DNA of 64,000 nt from Myotis daubentonii (GCF_963259705.1 NC_081849.1:60360093-60424092), one strand, 5' to 3'. Counted from the first letter of the stretch, positions 1 through 60,548 are shown. Numbers and translations: made by a program. Notes: generated by a model not told the origin, from the letters alone.

Positions 1-1887
1 TTAATAAATTGATTCAGCAATGTAGCAGGATACAAAATTAATGCCAAGAAATCTATGGCATTTCTATACACCAATGATGAACTTACAGAAAGAGAGACTA
101 AAAGAGTAATCCCATTTATCATCACACCAAAAAAATTAAGAAACCTAGGAATAAACTTGACTAAGGAGGTAAAAGACCTATATGCAGAAAACTACAGGAC
201 ACTGAAAAAAGAGATAGAGGAAGACATAAACAGATGGGAGAACATACTGTGTTCATGGATTGGTAGAATCAACATCATCAAGATGTCCATACTACCCAAA
301 GCAATCTATAGATTCAATGCACTCCCCATTAAAATACCAACGGCATATTTCACAGACCTAGAACAAACTTTCCAAAAATTCATCTGGAATAAAAAAAGAC
401 CCCAAATAGCTGCAGCGATCCTGAAAAAGAAGAACAAAGTAGGTGGGATCTCAATACCAGATATCAAGCAGTATTACAAAGCCACTGTTCTCAAAACAGC
501 ATGATACTGGCACAAGAACAGATACATAGATCAATGGAATAGAATAGAGAACGCAGAAATCAACCCAAACCACTATGCTCAATTAATATTTGACAAAGGA
601 GGCATGAACATACAATGGAGTCAAGACAGCCTCTTCAATAAATGGTGTTGGGAAAATTGGACAGAGACATGCAAAAAAATGAAACTAGACCACCAACTTA
701 CACCATACACAAAAATAAACTCAAAATGAATAAAGGACTTAAGCATAAGATGGGAAACCATAAAAAGACTAGAGGAATCCACAGGCAGCAAAATCTCAGA
801 CATATGCCGAAGCAATTTCTTCACTGATACTGCTCCTAAGGCAATGGAAACTAAGGAGAAAATAAACAAATGGGACTACATCAAAATAAAAAGCTTTTGC
901 ACAGCAAAGGAAACCATCAACAAAACAACAAGAAAGCCCACTGCATGGGAGAACATATTTGCAAATGTTATTACTGATAAGGGTTTAATCTCCAACATTT
1001 ACAGGGAACTCATACAACTTAACAAAAGGAAGATAAACAACCCAATCAAAAAATAGGCAACAGACCTAAATAGATATTTTTCAAAAGAAGACAGAAGAAA
1101 GGCCAAAAGACATGAAAACATGCTCAAAGTCACTAATCATCCGAGAGATGCAAATCAAAACGACAATGCGGTACCATCTCACACCTGTCAGAATGGCTAT
1201 CATCAACAAATCAACAAAGGACAAGTGCTGGTGACGATGTGGATAAAAAGGAACCCTCGTGCACTGCTGGTGGGAATGCAGACTGGTGCATTCACTATTG
1301 AGAAAACAGTATGGCGTTTCCTCCAAAAACTAAAAATGGAACTCCCATTTGACCCAGTGATCCCACTTCTAGGAATATAGCCCAAGAAACTAGGAATACC
1401 AATTAGAAAGGAAATATGCACCCCTATGTTCATAGCAGCACAATTCACCATAGCTAATATTTGGAAACACCCTAAGTGCCCATCAGTAGATGAGTGGATT
1501 AAAAAACTGTGGTACAGCTATACAATGGAATATTATGCTGCTATAAAAAGGAGTTCTTACCATTTGAACAGCATGGTTGGAACTGGAAAGCATTATGCTA
1601 AGTGAAATAAGCCAGTCAGAGAAAGGTAAATATCACATGATCTCACTCATTTATGGAATATAATGAACAACATAAACTGATGAACAAAAACAGATTCAGA
1701 GACAGAGAAGCATCGATCAGACCGTCAAACCTCAGAGGGAAGGTATGGGAGGGTGGGGGGGAGGGGGAGAGATCAAACAAAGGACTTATATGCAAGCATA
1801 TAGGCCTAACCAATGGACACGGACAACGGGGATGAGGGCATGAGTGGGGGGGGATGGGGGGTAATGTGGGGATAAGGACACATGTAA
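1..1887 (+). mobile_element. L1 retrotransposon, 3' part (runs in from the left edge)
   Basis: Codons 55-504 give the C-terminal part of L1 ORF2 (KSFIWNK-type motif [10 protein letters not shown], and [14 protein letters not shown]), then broken ORF2 tail and the 3' UTR with its G-rich tract at 1747-1860. The tail is split at 1887/1888 by Helitron DNA and resumes at 3012-3040, so the A-rich end CTTAATAAAAAA belongs to this L1. The ORF2 remnant has stops and is not functional. Confidence 0.9.
55..504 (+). pseudogene. L1 ORF2 C-terminal remnant
   Basis: A 149-codon open stretch matching the region after the reverse transcriptase domain of L1 ORF2 (motifs [33 protein letters not shown]). It stops at 502-504; similar L1 coding sequence continues in other frames to about 1380. 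It is a decayed retrotransposon gene, not a host gene. Confidence 0.88.
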
Positions 1888-2560
1888 TCCTATTTAATAA
1901 AAGACAAAAAGGGTAATTAACCGTACCTCCGCTACGCTTCCCATTGGCTAATCAGGGAAATATGCAAATTAACTGCCAATGAAGATGGTGGCCGGCAGCC
2001 ACGCAGCTGAAGTGATTAAGAGGTTTGCTTGCTCCAGTGATGGAGGAAGCCAAGGTTCCCCGCCTGCCACGGCCTGGCTCTGAGTTCCAGAAGCAACAAT
2101 GTTTCAATTATAGAAGCTGAACAAATCCCAGATACCTGCTTTCAGCCAGCCGCTGCCTCAGAGCTGGGAGCGCCAGTGATGGCAACAGAGTTTCCATTAT
2201 AGAAGGTAAATAAATCCCAGAATTTTTTTTTAAAAAAAAAAAAAAAGGAGAGGCTGGGAGCTTCAGTTGCAGGCCAGCCTGAAAACGGCCCTCAGCCCCT
2301 CACCTAGACAGGCCAGGCACCCCAGTGGGGACCCCCCACCCTGAAGGGGGTGTGGCCAGCCTGAAAACAGCCATCAGCCCCTCATCCAGGCTGGCCAGGC
2401 ACCCCAGTGGGGACACCGACCCTGAAGGGGGTGTGACCAGCTGCAAACAGCCATCAGCCCCTCACCCAGGCTGGCCAGGCACCCAAGCGGGACCCCCACC
2501 CTGATCTGGGACACCCTTCAGGGCAAACCATCTGGCCCCCATCAGTGCACCAGGCCTCTA
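1888..2560 (+). mobile_element. Helitron (HeliBat type), left unit of a composite
   Basis: Starts TCCTATTTAATAAAAG after an A in the L1 tail. Holds the GATGGTGGCCGGCAGCC block and repeated GCCAGGCACCCCAGTGGGGAC segments. It ends CAGGCCTCTA without the final G or the full hairpin, directly against the next unit. The same arrangement recurs at 6339-6971, 16029-16678 and 17631-18950. Confidence 0.85.
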
Positions 2561-3011
2561 TCCTATATAGTAAAAGGTTAATATGCAAACTGACCCTAAC
2601 AGCAGAAAGACTGAGAATGACTGGTCACTATGACACACACTGACCACCAGGGGGCAGATGCTCAATGCAGGAGCTGCCCTCTGGTGGTCAGTGCGCTCCT
2701 ACAGGGGGAGCTCTGCTCAGCCACAAGCCAGGCTGGCGGCTGCCGGTACAGCAGTGGTGGTGGAAGCCTCTCCTGCCTCCTCAGCAGCGCTAAGGGTGTC
2801 TGACTGCAGCTTAGGTCTGCACCCTGCTGGCAAGTGGACATCCCCCGAGGGCTGCCAGGCTGCCAGAGGGATGTCTGATTGCCAGCTTAGGCCCAATCCC
2901 CCAGGTGGTCATCCCCTGAGGGGTCCTACAGACTGCAAGAGAGCACAGGCTGGGCTGAGGGACCTCCCTCCCCGCTAAAAGTGCACAAATTTTTGTGCAC
3001 TGGGCCTCTAG
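2561..3011 (+). mobile_element. Helitron (HeliBat type), right unit of a composite
   Basis: 5' TCCTATATAGTAAAAGG, and 3' hairpin GTGCACAAATTTTTGTGCAC followed by TGGGCCTCTAG. The L1 tail resumes directly after it. It shares its body (TGACCACCAGGGGGCAGATG and so on) with 18951-19416. Confidence 0.88.
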
Positions 3012-3239
3012 TAACTTAATAAAAAATTTTTTTTTAATCTGCATTTTTATTAAGTAGTGGCATCCTAACACAATAATCACAATTTAATAAACACAGAGAA
3101 ACCAGTGGCCTACTTTCCCTGCTTCTAAAGACTCATTGTTGAGCCATGTGTGCAATCAGCTGTCAGCTTGGGTCCTAAAGTATATCCTAGTAGCAGCTTC
3201 TGTCTAAACATTGAGCTGATAATATTAATTTTATATAAA

Positions 3240-3310
3240 TTATATAGATGATAGATAGATAGATAGATATAGATAGGTAGATAGACAGATATCTAGATAT
3301 ATATGTATAC
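3240..3310. repeat. GATA-rich microsatellite
   Basis: Interrupted GATA/TAGA tandem units, with ATATAT at the end. Confidence 0.85.
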
Positions 3311-3382
3311 TGATTTTTTATTATGATTTCACCCTTTTCAGGTCCAGAAATAAATACGTAAAAATTTCAGGTTAGTCATTAA

Positions 3383-3419
3383 GTTTAACTTGCCCTATCT
3401 TAGCTAGGGCAAGTTAAAC
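3383..3419. repeat. 15-bp perfect inverted repeat (hairpin)
   Basis: Arm GTTTAACTTGCCCTA at 3383-3397, 7-base loop, arm TAGGGCAAGTTAAAC at 3405-3419. The right arm is ordinary MIR sequence; the left arm is its exact inverted copy. Confidence 0.9.
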
Positions 3420-3570
3420 ACTTTGAATCTCTGTTTCCTCATCTTGAAAATGGGATTACAATGCACCTTCATTGAATTATGGTGAGCATTGAAGGGGCAA
3501 TGGTATATAATGCATTTAGCCCAATAACTAGCAAAGAGTAAGGGTTAAGTAAATAGTAGGTTTTGTTATT
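3405..3570 (+). repeat. MIR SINE
   Basis: Matches the MIR core: GGGCAAGTTA, CTCTGTTTCCTCATCTTGAA, AATGGGATTACAATGCACCT and then the tail. Old and degraded. Confidence 0.75.
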
Positions 3571-5424
3571 AAAAGATAGGGTAGAAGCACTACAACCCAT
3601 TGATGCCTTATATTTGTAAGGAAATTGCTATATTGTTTCCAGAGCTCTTTCACACACATCGTTTCATTATATCCTCACTATGTGCATATGAGATAGAGGG
3701 TACAGGATATTATCCAGTTTACAAATGAGGTTCAACTTTGTCATTCGCTGTGAGCATTGACTCAGACTATGGGGGGGAAAATGAGCCTCAAAGCAGCTGA
3801 GAAGGTAGGAGTTTCTTTCACCTTTGAAACCAAGGAATTCGTGTACCCTAGAATGCTCCTGTAAACTTTAGAGCTCACAGTGGGTTTCAAATTTGTAGAA
3901 TGGCAGAGTAGTATGGTGGCTAAAAGCAATAGGTTTGGGAGTAAACAAATCTGGCTTTGCCACTATACTGGTTGTCAACTTGACAATAATATTTAAGTTT
4001 TTAAGCCTGGATTGCCTCTGCATAATAGTAATACCTAATATTTATTGACTCTTCAATATGATATTTCTCAGATCACAGAAGAGTACTGCTCAGAATAGAG
4101 GTAGCAAATAAGAAACCCGCCACCTATACATGCTACAATTACTACTAATGTATGGGAGCTGTTATTACAATGGTTAACTTAAAGAGTAAAGTAATAAATT
4201 TTTCCTAATTTGAAGAGATAGCTAGTGGACAAATTATTTGCCACTATTATAATCACTTACATTATTAGGAAACAGAGTAAACATGAAGAGTCTGTGTACC
4301 TAGGCCCAGATCACAAAATGACTCCATGGCAGGGTCAAAGTTCTGCTTTGTCCAAGACCTTGTCTTTTCTCCAGAGATCACTGTGATCCTTTCATAGCAT
4401 TCAAAAGGACTTCCACTTGGGGAATTTCCTTGTAGAGTTCCAAATGCTCTTGGGTCTGGAAAATTACTTTGTATTCTTATGTTTAATATTCTGAGTTTTG
4501 TTAAAGATGGAATTTTTGCTGAGTTGAAGGCCCACACAGTTCTTACAGGTTCCAACTTGGAGCCAATCTGAAATCTTTTGTGGCTTTGAGTTAGTCTTGG
4601 CAGAACACTTTCAGAGTGGGAGGATTTAATGGGTTTCTTTAAAGAGTCACTTTAAAGCATTCATTTAGGCTCAAACCAAAGTAAACTGACCACTCTATTC
4701 CCATGGTTTCAGAGTATTAAGGGTTAGAATTCAGGGGAAATGTGGTAACCAAGCCTATTGAGAATTTGGTTGATACTTTGGACCATAAACAGAAGCAAGT
4801 CCATGGTGTCACTAAAAGAAACTTTCTCACAAACACTTTTTTAAAAACTTTGTCCATTGACCAGTTGGGGGAGTTCTTCAGGCAAGGCATCCCCAACAGC
4901 TCATGAGTAGCCTTTCTGATGGAGTCCACCATAGGGTTAATAGGATCGACATTCCTTTGATATGTTCCATTCTGAGCCCTGGCTGGTCTTCTCCCAGCTG
5001 CTCCCTGCCCCTAGTCACAGCACACCTTATTGTTATGGGTAGGTTGTGAAAGAAATAGGTATCTTTAGTGGCTTCCCACCCAGTTTACCCTTTTCAATCC
5101 ATTCAAATCGGAATTTTTGCTTCAATGGTGTGCTTGAATTTCTTTGCTGAACTCTTGGACTTCCACAAAGGCTGTGAGTGATTGTATAAATCAGTGTTCT
5201 TTGTGGGAGAAATGGTAGAAAGCTACTGTTTCTCCATTATGACCTCTGTCTAACTCTGACTTTGCTTCTTTTTTTTTTAAATAGTGATGTTTTACTCACA
5301 TCTGGTATTACTTGATATGGCTCATTTGCCCTAAAATGACAAAAATGAAGCAAGTAGTTACATAATTCAAAAGAGGAAAATAGGCCTTATTGAGTTGTAG
5401 TCACTGTGCTTAGTATTATATAGT
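3571..5424. other. Non-coding stretch, nothing firmly recognised
   Basis: No exon, RNA gene or named repeat. Two minus-strand open stretches of 70-96 codons (4265-4555, 4717-4932) match no family I recognise. The segment 4500-5260 has the look of an old interspersed repeat. Confidence 0.5.
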
Positions 5425-5500
5425 AAGGATTAAATGGCTTGCCCAAAATTATATGTATAATAAGTGGGGAATTCAGAATTTGAATTTAAACAAATTGACT
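5425..5500 (-). repeat. MIR fragment (probable)
   Basis: Matches the reverse MIR core: AAATGGCTTGCCCAAAATTA followed by ATAAGTGGGGAATTCAGAAT. Confidence 0.55.
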
Positions 5501-5514
5501 CCAAGAACTGTGAT

Positions 5515-5715
5515 TTCCAGTAAGATAGCCATTAGCCACATGTGGCTTTCTAGATTTAAATTAATTAAATTCTATAAAACTATAAATTTAGTTTCCTCAC
5601 TAGCCACATTGCACATATTCACTAGATACATATGCCTAGTGGCTACCATTATCAGACAGTACAGAAATATCTGCATTTTTGCAGAAAGTTCTATAGAAGC
5701 AAAACTCTTAGCCTC
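5515..5715. repeat. Old hAT-Charlie-type DNA transposon fragment
   Basis: Has the repeated AGCCACATGTGGCT and AGTGGCTACCAT blocks around an AT-rich core and ends GCAGAAAGTTCTAT. This is the pattern of an ancient MER1-type element; the subfamily is not resolved. Confidence 0.6.
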
Positions 5716-5751
5716 TATACTACATCACTTCCCCTATACTTTTATATAACA

Positions 5752-6338
5752 CTAGAGGCCCGGTGCACAAAAATTTGTGCACTCGGAAGGGCGGGGGTGG
5801 GGGGGTCCCTCAGCCCAGCCTGTGCCCTCTCGCAGTCTGGGACCCCTCGGGAGATAACGATCTGCTGGCTTAGGCCTGCTCCCGGGTGGCAGAGGGCAGG
5901 CCCAATCCCTAGGTGCAGCCCCTGGTTGGGCTCAGAGCAGGGCCGATTGGGGAGTTGGGGCACCACCCCCTGTCATGCACAGAGCAGGGCGGATTGGGAG
6001 GTTGCGATGCCACCCTCAGTCACGCTCAGGGTAGGGCCGATTGGGGGGTTGGGGCACTGCCCCCTGTCACACTCAAGGCAGGGTCGATGGGGAGGTTGTG
6101 GCGACACGCCTTGTCAGGCACAGAGCAGGGCCGATCAGGGGGTTGGGGCGCCTTCACCTGTCATGAACAGAGCAGGGCCGATAGGGAGGTTGTGGCCCCA
6201 TACCCTGTCACACACAGAGCCTCAGGGTGATCAGGGGGTTTGGGTGCTGCCCCCTGTCATGCTGATCCCGGTGCCAGGAGGCCTCTCAGCTCCGCTGATC
6301 CGGGTGCTGGGAGGCATATTACCCTTTTACTATATAGA
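5752..6338 (-). mobile_element. Helitron, right unit with minisatellite
   Basis: Minus-strand 3' end CTAG at 5752 with the hairpin GTGCACAAATTTTTGTGCAC. The interior at about 5925-6240 is a 46-47 bp tandem repeat (GAGCAGGGCCGATTGGGGAG and so on). Same type as 16679-17630. Confidence 0.85.
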
Positions 6339-6971
6339 ATAGAGGCCTGGTGCATGGGTGGGGCTGGCTGGTTTGCCCTGAAGGGTGTCCTGGATCAGGG
6401 TGGGGGTCCCCAATGGGGTGCCTGGCCAGCCTGGATGAGGGGATGATGGCTGTTTGCAGCTGGTCACACACCCTTCAGGGTGGGGGGTCCCCACTGGGGT
6501 GCCTGGCCAGTCTGGGTGAGGGGCTGAGGGCTGTTTTCAGGCTGGGACTGAAGCTCCCAACTGCTCCTTTTTTTCTTTTTTTTTATTCTGGGCCAGCTTT
6601 AGCTCTGAGGCTCCAGTTCTTAGGTCTCCGCTCCTGAAAGCAGGTATCTGGTTTGTTTAGGTTCTACAATCGAAACTCTGTATCAACTCCAGCTCTGAGA
6701 TCCCAGCCGGCTGAAAGCTGGTTTCTGGGGTTTTGTTTAACGTCTATATTTGTTACAGTGTTTGAAACTGCAGGCTCAGAGGCCTGCAGCGGCAGGCGGG
6801 GAACGTTGGTTTCCTCCGTCACTGAAGCAAGCAAGCCTCATGTTAGTTTCAAGCTGCCTGGCTGCCGGCCGCCATCTTGGCTGACAGTTAATTTGCATAT
6901 CTTGCTGATTAGCCAATGGGAAGGGTAGCGGTTGTACGCCAATTACCATGTTTCTCTTTTATTAGATAGGA
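6339..6971 (-). mobile_element. Helitron, left unit of a composite
   Basis: The minus-strand 5' end TCCTATCTAATAAAAG ends at 6971. It contains the block reading AAGATGGCGGCCGGCAGCC on the minus strand. It joins the right unit through the junction CCTCTAT|TCTATATAG. Confidence 0.85.
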
Positions 6972-7769
6972 TTATTAGATTAGTAAAGCAAGTTTATTCT
7001 CAAATTTTTAATTATTCCTTTTGTGCAGGTGACCATTGCAAGCAATTTTCTTAATTATCAGTGCCATATTTTCATCTGTATGCCAGATATGTTCATTTGT
7101 ACATTCGAATATCAATGCAAACATATATTTTTAAACTGAATGCCACCTTCTCTTCAAAATCAACTTTCTCTCTTAACTTCTCCATTTTCATCTTTGCTAC
7201 TCCTTTATTTCCAGTTTCTGAAGGTTAGTCATTGAACTTTTTACTTTTTATTTCCTCGTTTTGTCCTCTAAATCTATATCCTGTCAACCTTCCTTTAGAA
7301 ATATCTCTGAAATATGACTTTCTTACTGCTATCAAACTAGACCATGATGGTCTACCTGAATCTTACCTTTCCCAAATCCTTCCAGCTATTATGACATCAG
7401 GTTAATTGTATCAAACACCATTGGCCCTGTCCCTCATTCTCAGAAAATTACAGTAGTTAGAAAAAAAAGTTATGCCTTCTACAATCTTATCTACCTTATC
7501 TCTCTCTCCATTTCTGCATGAACTGTTTGTTCTAACCAGACTGGTCTTATTCCTCTATTGTGAGATACTTTACCTTTGCATTCCTGAGATTATGTTCTCA
7601 TTCTTCTTCCACTCATTTCCACTTACTGAAATGTTAACTATTCTCCAAGGACTAACCTCAGGGCCCTCCTTATCTGTTGGGTGAAACCATTTTAGGTCAT
7701 AATGTTCTTTTCAGATGCTAGACTAGTCAATCACTCTATGTGCTATTCATCACATAACTTCTTGTCTTG
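6972..7769 (+). repeat. Non-coding; probable L2 fragment at about 7370-7690
   Basis: AT-rich sequence. From 7370 on, the CT-rich text with AACTATTCTCCAAGGACTAA and the surrounding order resemble an old L2 LINE. No exon seen. Confidence 0.4.
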
Positions 7770-8265
7770 CTAGGTATATTAGACAAGGTTCTCCAGAGAA
7801 AGAGAAACAATATATTTATATATCCATATATCCTATTGTGTTTATTTACATCTTTATCTTTATACACTTATATAGATATGAGAGAATGGATAGATAGATA
7901 AATCTTGATTGATTGATTATCTTAAGGAATTTGCTCCCATGAGTGTGGTGGCTAGCAAGACCAAAATCCTCAGGGCAGGCTAGAAGGCTGGAAATTCTGG
8001 CAAGAAGTTGACATCTTGAGTCCGGAGGCAGAATTTTTTTCCTCATCACAGGACCTCAGTCTTTTCTCTTAAGGCTTTAACTAATTGGATGAGGCCTACC
8101 CACATTATGAAGGATAATCTGCCTTACTCAAAATCTATTGATTAAATGTTAATCACATCTAAAAAATTCCTTCACAACAATATGTAGACTGGTGTTTAAT
8201 CAAACATCTGGGTGTCATTATCTATCCAAATTGATACATAAAATCCACCATCACATTGGGTATAG
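7770..8265. repeat. Common old interspersed repeat, family not named
   Basis: Contains AGGTTCTCCAGAGAAAGAGA, a TA-rich centre, AACTAATTGGATGAGGCC, CACATTATGAAGGATAATCT and the end ACATAAAATCCACCATCACA. The same family occurs in two pieces at 15535-15660 and 20200-20438. Confidence 0.7.
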
Positions 8266-8277
8266 TATATTTTTAGA

Positions 8278-8279
8278 GC

Positions 8280-8320
<41 letters not shown>

Positions 8321-8330
8321 CATATACACA
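8278..8330. repeat. (TA)n microsatellite
   Basis: About 50 bases of TA with CA interruptions. Confidence 0.95.
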
Positions 8331-9033
8331 CTCTGCAATCGAATAGCTTTATGGAGAAGACAAATAAAAATGTTTATGAAATTTGTCTATACTCAGCAAT
8401 GATCTTCTTACTATTAGTTTGTTCACTTTGTAGCTTCTATAAAATTTATATCTTTCTTCATCTAATTAAAAAGTCCCATGTTTTCCATCCAACCTGTCTA
8501 TCTTAACTAGGCATCATATTATTCTTATTAACCATGTTTCAGAATTAATGCCACTCAAAAAATTTCTTCCCAATTTCTCATCTGACTTCCCATCTTGGCA
8601 CATAAACCCAGAACATTTTTTTAAGCAAGAGCCCTTGTAAACAAAATATCTCTTTCTAAGTTTGTATTTTTTGTATCCTCTATAATATTTGCTATGATAA
8701 TCTACATAGTTATCAATCAGTAAGGATTGGCAGACTGATAGATTATTTAGGCCAAAAAAGAGTTCTATTCTCACATTACCTACTAACTGTTAGATATTAC
8801 TACCTGATTATCTCATCAGTATCTCACATTTGACATGTTTCAAACCAAACTTCTTTTTCTTCCAAAACATTGGCTGATCTAGAGGAACAAGAAGTAGCCG
8901 TCATTGCCAACCTATATCTTCCTCTGTAATAACGACCTCTTCACTGTCCCATGCTCTTTCATCTTGTGTTCCTTTGTCTCATGCACTTTTATCTCCACCT
9001 GCCTGGGATACTCTTCTTGATCTTTATATGTCA
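8331..9033. other. Non-coding stretch
   Basis: No exon seen. 8815-8900 faintly resembles an L2 fragment (ACATTTGACATGTTTCAAAC). Confidence 0.4.
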
Positions 9034-9290
9034 CTAGAGGACCGGTGCACAAATTTGTGCACAGGTGAGAACCAGCTGCCCCCCTGATGGGGGCCCATTG
9101 GACCAGGCTGGTGGGGGGGGGGGTGGGGGGAGGAGGAGGGCAGGGGCCTTGGAAAGTTGGCTGGCCAGCCCTGTCCTTGGTTGGGGTATTGGCGGCTGAT
9201 TGGGGCCCGGATCAGGCTGGTTGGCTGCTGCAGTGCATGTCATAGCCATTCTGGTCGTTCTGCCGTTCTGGTCACTGGGCTTTTATATAT
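9034..9290 (-). mobile_element. Helitron (HeliBat type), short
   Basis: The minus-strand 3' end reads GTGCACAAATTTGTGCACCGG then TCCTCTAG. The other end is the decayed TATATATAAAAGCCC. It includes a G-rich run at 9112-9130. Confidence 0.8.
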
Positions 9291-9491
9291 ATATATGTAT
9301 ATATTCTCTTTGTAGTTCCACTTTCACCTTAAACACTATCTTCTAGAAGAGGTTTTCCCAGACTGAACAGGAGAATCAAATCTATCTTTTTATTTTTATA
9401 AACTAATGGCTTACATATCATATAAGCTCAACACTTTTTCAATGAATTCCTGAAGGAATAGATTAAAGAAATATAATACAGTAACTAGGAA

Positions 9492-9656
9492 TCTATAATA
9501 ATAAAAGCATAATATGCTAATTAGACTGGACATCCTTCTGGATGAAACCAGGGCTGCGAGGGAAGCCCAGGTCCTGGGTGCCAGAGGGAAACCGGTGTTG
9601 GCAGCCAGGGGAAGGAAGGCCTATTCTTGCATGAATTTTATGCATTGGGCCTGTAG
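9492..9656 (+). mobile_element. Helitron (HeliBat type), 165 bp
   Basis: 5' TCTATAATAATAAAAGC and 3' hairpin TGCATGAATTTTATGCA followed by TTGGGCCTGTAG, inserted between A and T. It is a minimal deletion form; its GGGTGCCAGAGGGAAACCGG block recurs at 36286-36548. Confidence 0.88.
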
Positions 9657-11167
9657 TTGTAATATAAGGCACAATGTATCAACGCACGTAATACAGATAC
9701 GACCAAATCGCAAAAGGAGGTGATTATTTTCAGGTAGCAACAATGAAGTAATTGAATGAATGCCTTATTTACTGCGCCACTGACATATTAAAGGGATTAA
9801 TTTTAGTTATTATAATTACTAATTCAGCTAACTAAAAATATTATGGGACTAAACAATAGAAAACTGGGCATACATAAACACTACAGATTTTTTTAAAAGA
9901 GTGTTTGTTTGGCTCAGTGAATTTTCTTTGCTCACCTTGTTTCCCGAGTGCAGTATGACATGAAGAACACAATGTGCTTTAGCTGGAAATTAACTGCTGT
10001 AATCAGATGTTACAGCATGATCAGAAAATAAGCTTTTTAAAGCATAGTTATGAAAGTGTAGTTAGTTATTTGTTGAGAAGAGAAACCACACATGACTTTG
10101 ATGTAAATGAACGGATCATGCATTTAACACGGTGAGCCTCAGTTGTTTTTATTTCTTTTTTTGAATATGAATCTTATTATATAATTGTTAACTTCCATAA
10201 AATGCAAATGATTGATAGAGTATATTTTATTACTTTTCCTACACATATGTCAAAATAATGAAATGATATAAAGTCAGTGTGGTAATTATAAAGATTTCCT
10301 ATTTGGAGTTATGACTATTGACTTCTAAAAAAGGAAGAGCATGCCTTCTTTCTCAGGCACTTAAAACTGACCCGTTAGGTCTTATTTCTTCATGAATAAA
10401 CTTACTATTTCAAAGTGTTGGGGTTTTATTTCAGATGTTCGGGTAAGATTTAATTAGTACTTCTACTCTAGAGTTAAAATGCAGTTTCTCCATATTCTGT
10501 ATAATGATCTCAATACATGAGGTTAACTCAAAACAAATGAGGTTCAGTCAAAACATCTCTATTACATTTGCATTGAGATGATAATTTATGTAAGTAATTT
10601 AGATCTTAAGACAAGCTAAGATTCTGAAGTGTCATCCAAAGGAAGATACATTATACTTAATATAATTATAATGATGAGTGGGTTTTCAAACTATTCTATT
10701 TTTTAATAACTTAATTTATATATGGCAGAACCTCTAAATTGCTTACATTTGGTGAACTAGAGAGGCCTTCTCCCTCAAACTACTCATAGGCACTTTTGCA
10801 TTAATTTTTTAAAGAGAAAACTAAGCATATGATAGTTTAAAGTTTTCATCAATTACAATCAAACCAGTGGCAGAATAGAAATAAAATCCAATGTCCTAAA
10901 AAACTATGCATTGTCATGGAATTTTACATTCCTTCTTTTTTTCCATTTCTATCATTTTCATTAGCTTTACATCTAAGCCCAAATGAGACAAGCCATAAAT
11001 TCAGTGATAAAATCTAAAGATACAAAACCAGAAACTTCAGTTGGGGTGGAGGGGTGAAGAGGCAGCATGATTTTTCAGAAGCTGTTAAGGATATAAATAA
11101 TGCTTTATATCAGCTAAATGATAAAACTTCACATAGTCATGATATATTTGTTGATATTTTATTTCAG
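9657..11167. other. Non-coding stretch before the first coding exon
   Basis: AT-rich with no repeat or promoter I can name. It is either ABCB5 intron 1 or upstream flank. Confidence 0.5.
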
Positions 11168-11188
11168 AATAATTAAGTTATAAAGAAG
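11168..11188 (+). other. ABCB5: 5' UTR part of the first coding exon of ABCB5
   Basis: The acceptor TTTTATTTCAG ends at 11167. The 21 bases to the ATG include an in-frame TAA at 11174-11176, which supports the ATG at 11189 as the true start. An upstream non-coding exon is implied, but I could not place it. Confidence 0.7.
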
Positions 11189-59898
<48,710 letters not shown>

Positions 59899-60299
59899 GT
59901 CAGTGTTTAGTGGATTTTTTCTTATTTTATTTAAAATGTTCTTTTTAAATATTCTAGCTTTAAGTCAATTTCTTCAAGTCAATTTCTTGACATAACCTTT
60001 CTTTTGCTTATTGCAAAGCATGCTTTTTGTGTTCCAAGTGGCATCTGATGTCAGAATTCTTAAATTTCTGTAAGAGAAGCAAGTTCAAAATTGTATTCAA
60101 AAATACAACTTATAGAAAGCAGGATTTAGAGTCTGCTCCTCATTCCTTGCATATTTCTTAACAAATCTTCAACGTATAATGTAGTGTTCTAGGATCAGAA
60201 TGGAAGCTCAAATTAAAACTAAAAAGGAAAGTTAAGAGCTACAATATCTTGAATAACATATATGAAAAGGAGTTAATTTCCCTTGTTCTCACCCATGTG
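59899..60299. other. ABCB5: Intron 18 start, nothing recognised
   Basis: AT-rich intron after the last exon seen. No repeat named. Confidence 0.5.
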
Positions 60300-60475
60300 C
60301 ACAGCTTAAGTTTTTTTACTTCGTACTTTTTTATTTATATTTAAAAATCTTTATTGTTGAGAGTACTACAGATGTACCCCTTTTCTCTCCCATTGCCCCC
60401 CTCCACCCCGTTTCTACCTTGCCCCAAGCCTTCACGACCTTTTGTCTCTGTCCAGTGGTAATGCATATATGCATA
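60300..60475 (-). repeat. L1 3' end (main segment)
   Basis: T-rich start, TTTATTGTTGAGAGTACTAC, CCCTCCACCCCGTTTCTACC and GTCCAGTGGTAATGCATATA are the reverse of a bat L1 tail. Confidence 0.7.
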
Positions 60476-60548
60476 AACTAAACAAACAAGGAATCTAATG
60501 AACAAAATAAACTGATGAGTAAATAGAACCAGAGGCATGGAAACAATC
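60476..60548 (+). repeat. L1 fragment in opposite orientation
   Basis: AATGAACAAAATAAACTGAT then GAGTAAATAGAACCAGAGGC matches the L1 3' region in the forward sense (compare 1661-1710). Next to the minus-strand tail, this is the look of a 5'-inverted L1 insertion. Confidence 0.6.

Noticed and set aside
1081..1451. Overlapping 80-codon ORFs on both strands
   Set aside because: Shadows in the decayed L1 ORF2 tail.
5632..6342. 236-codon plus-strand ORF
   Set aside because: Starts in ordinary intron and runs through the same minisatellite in an inverted Helitron. No domain and no conserved start.
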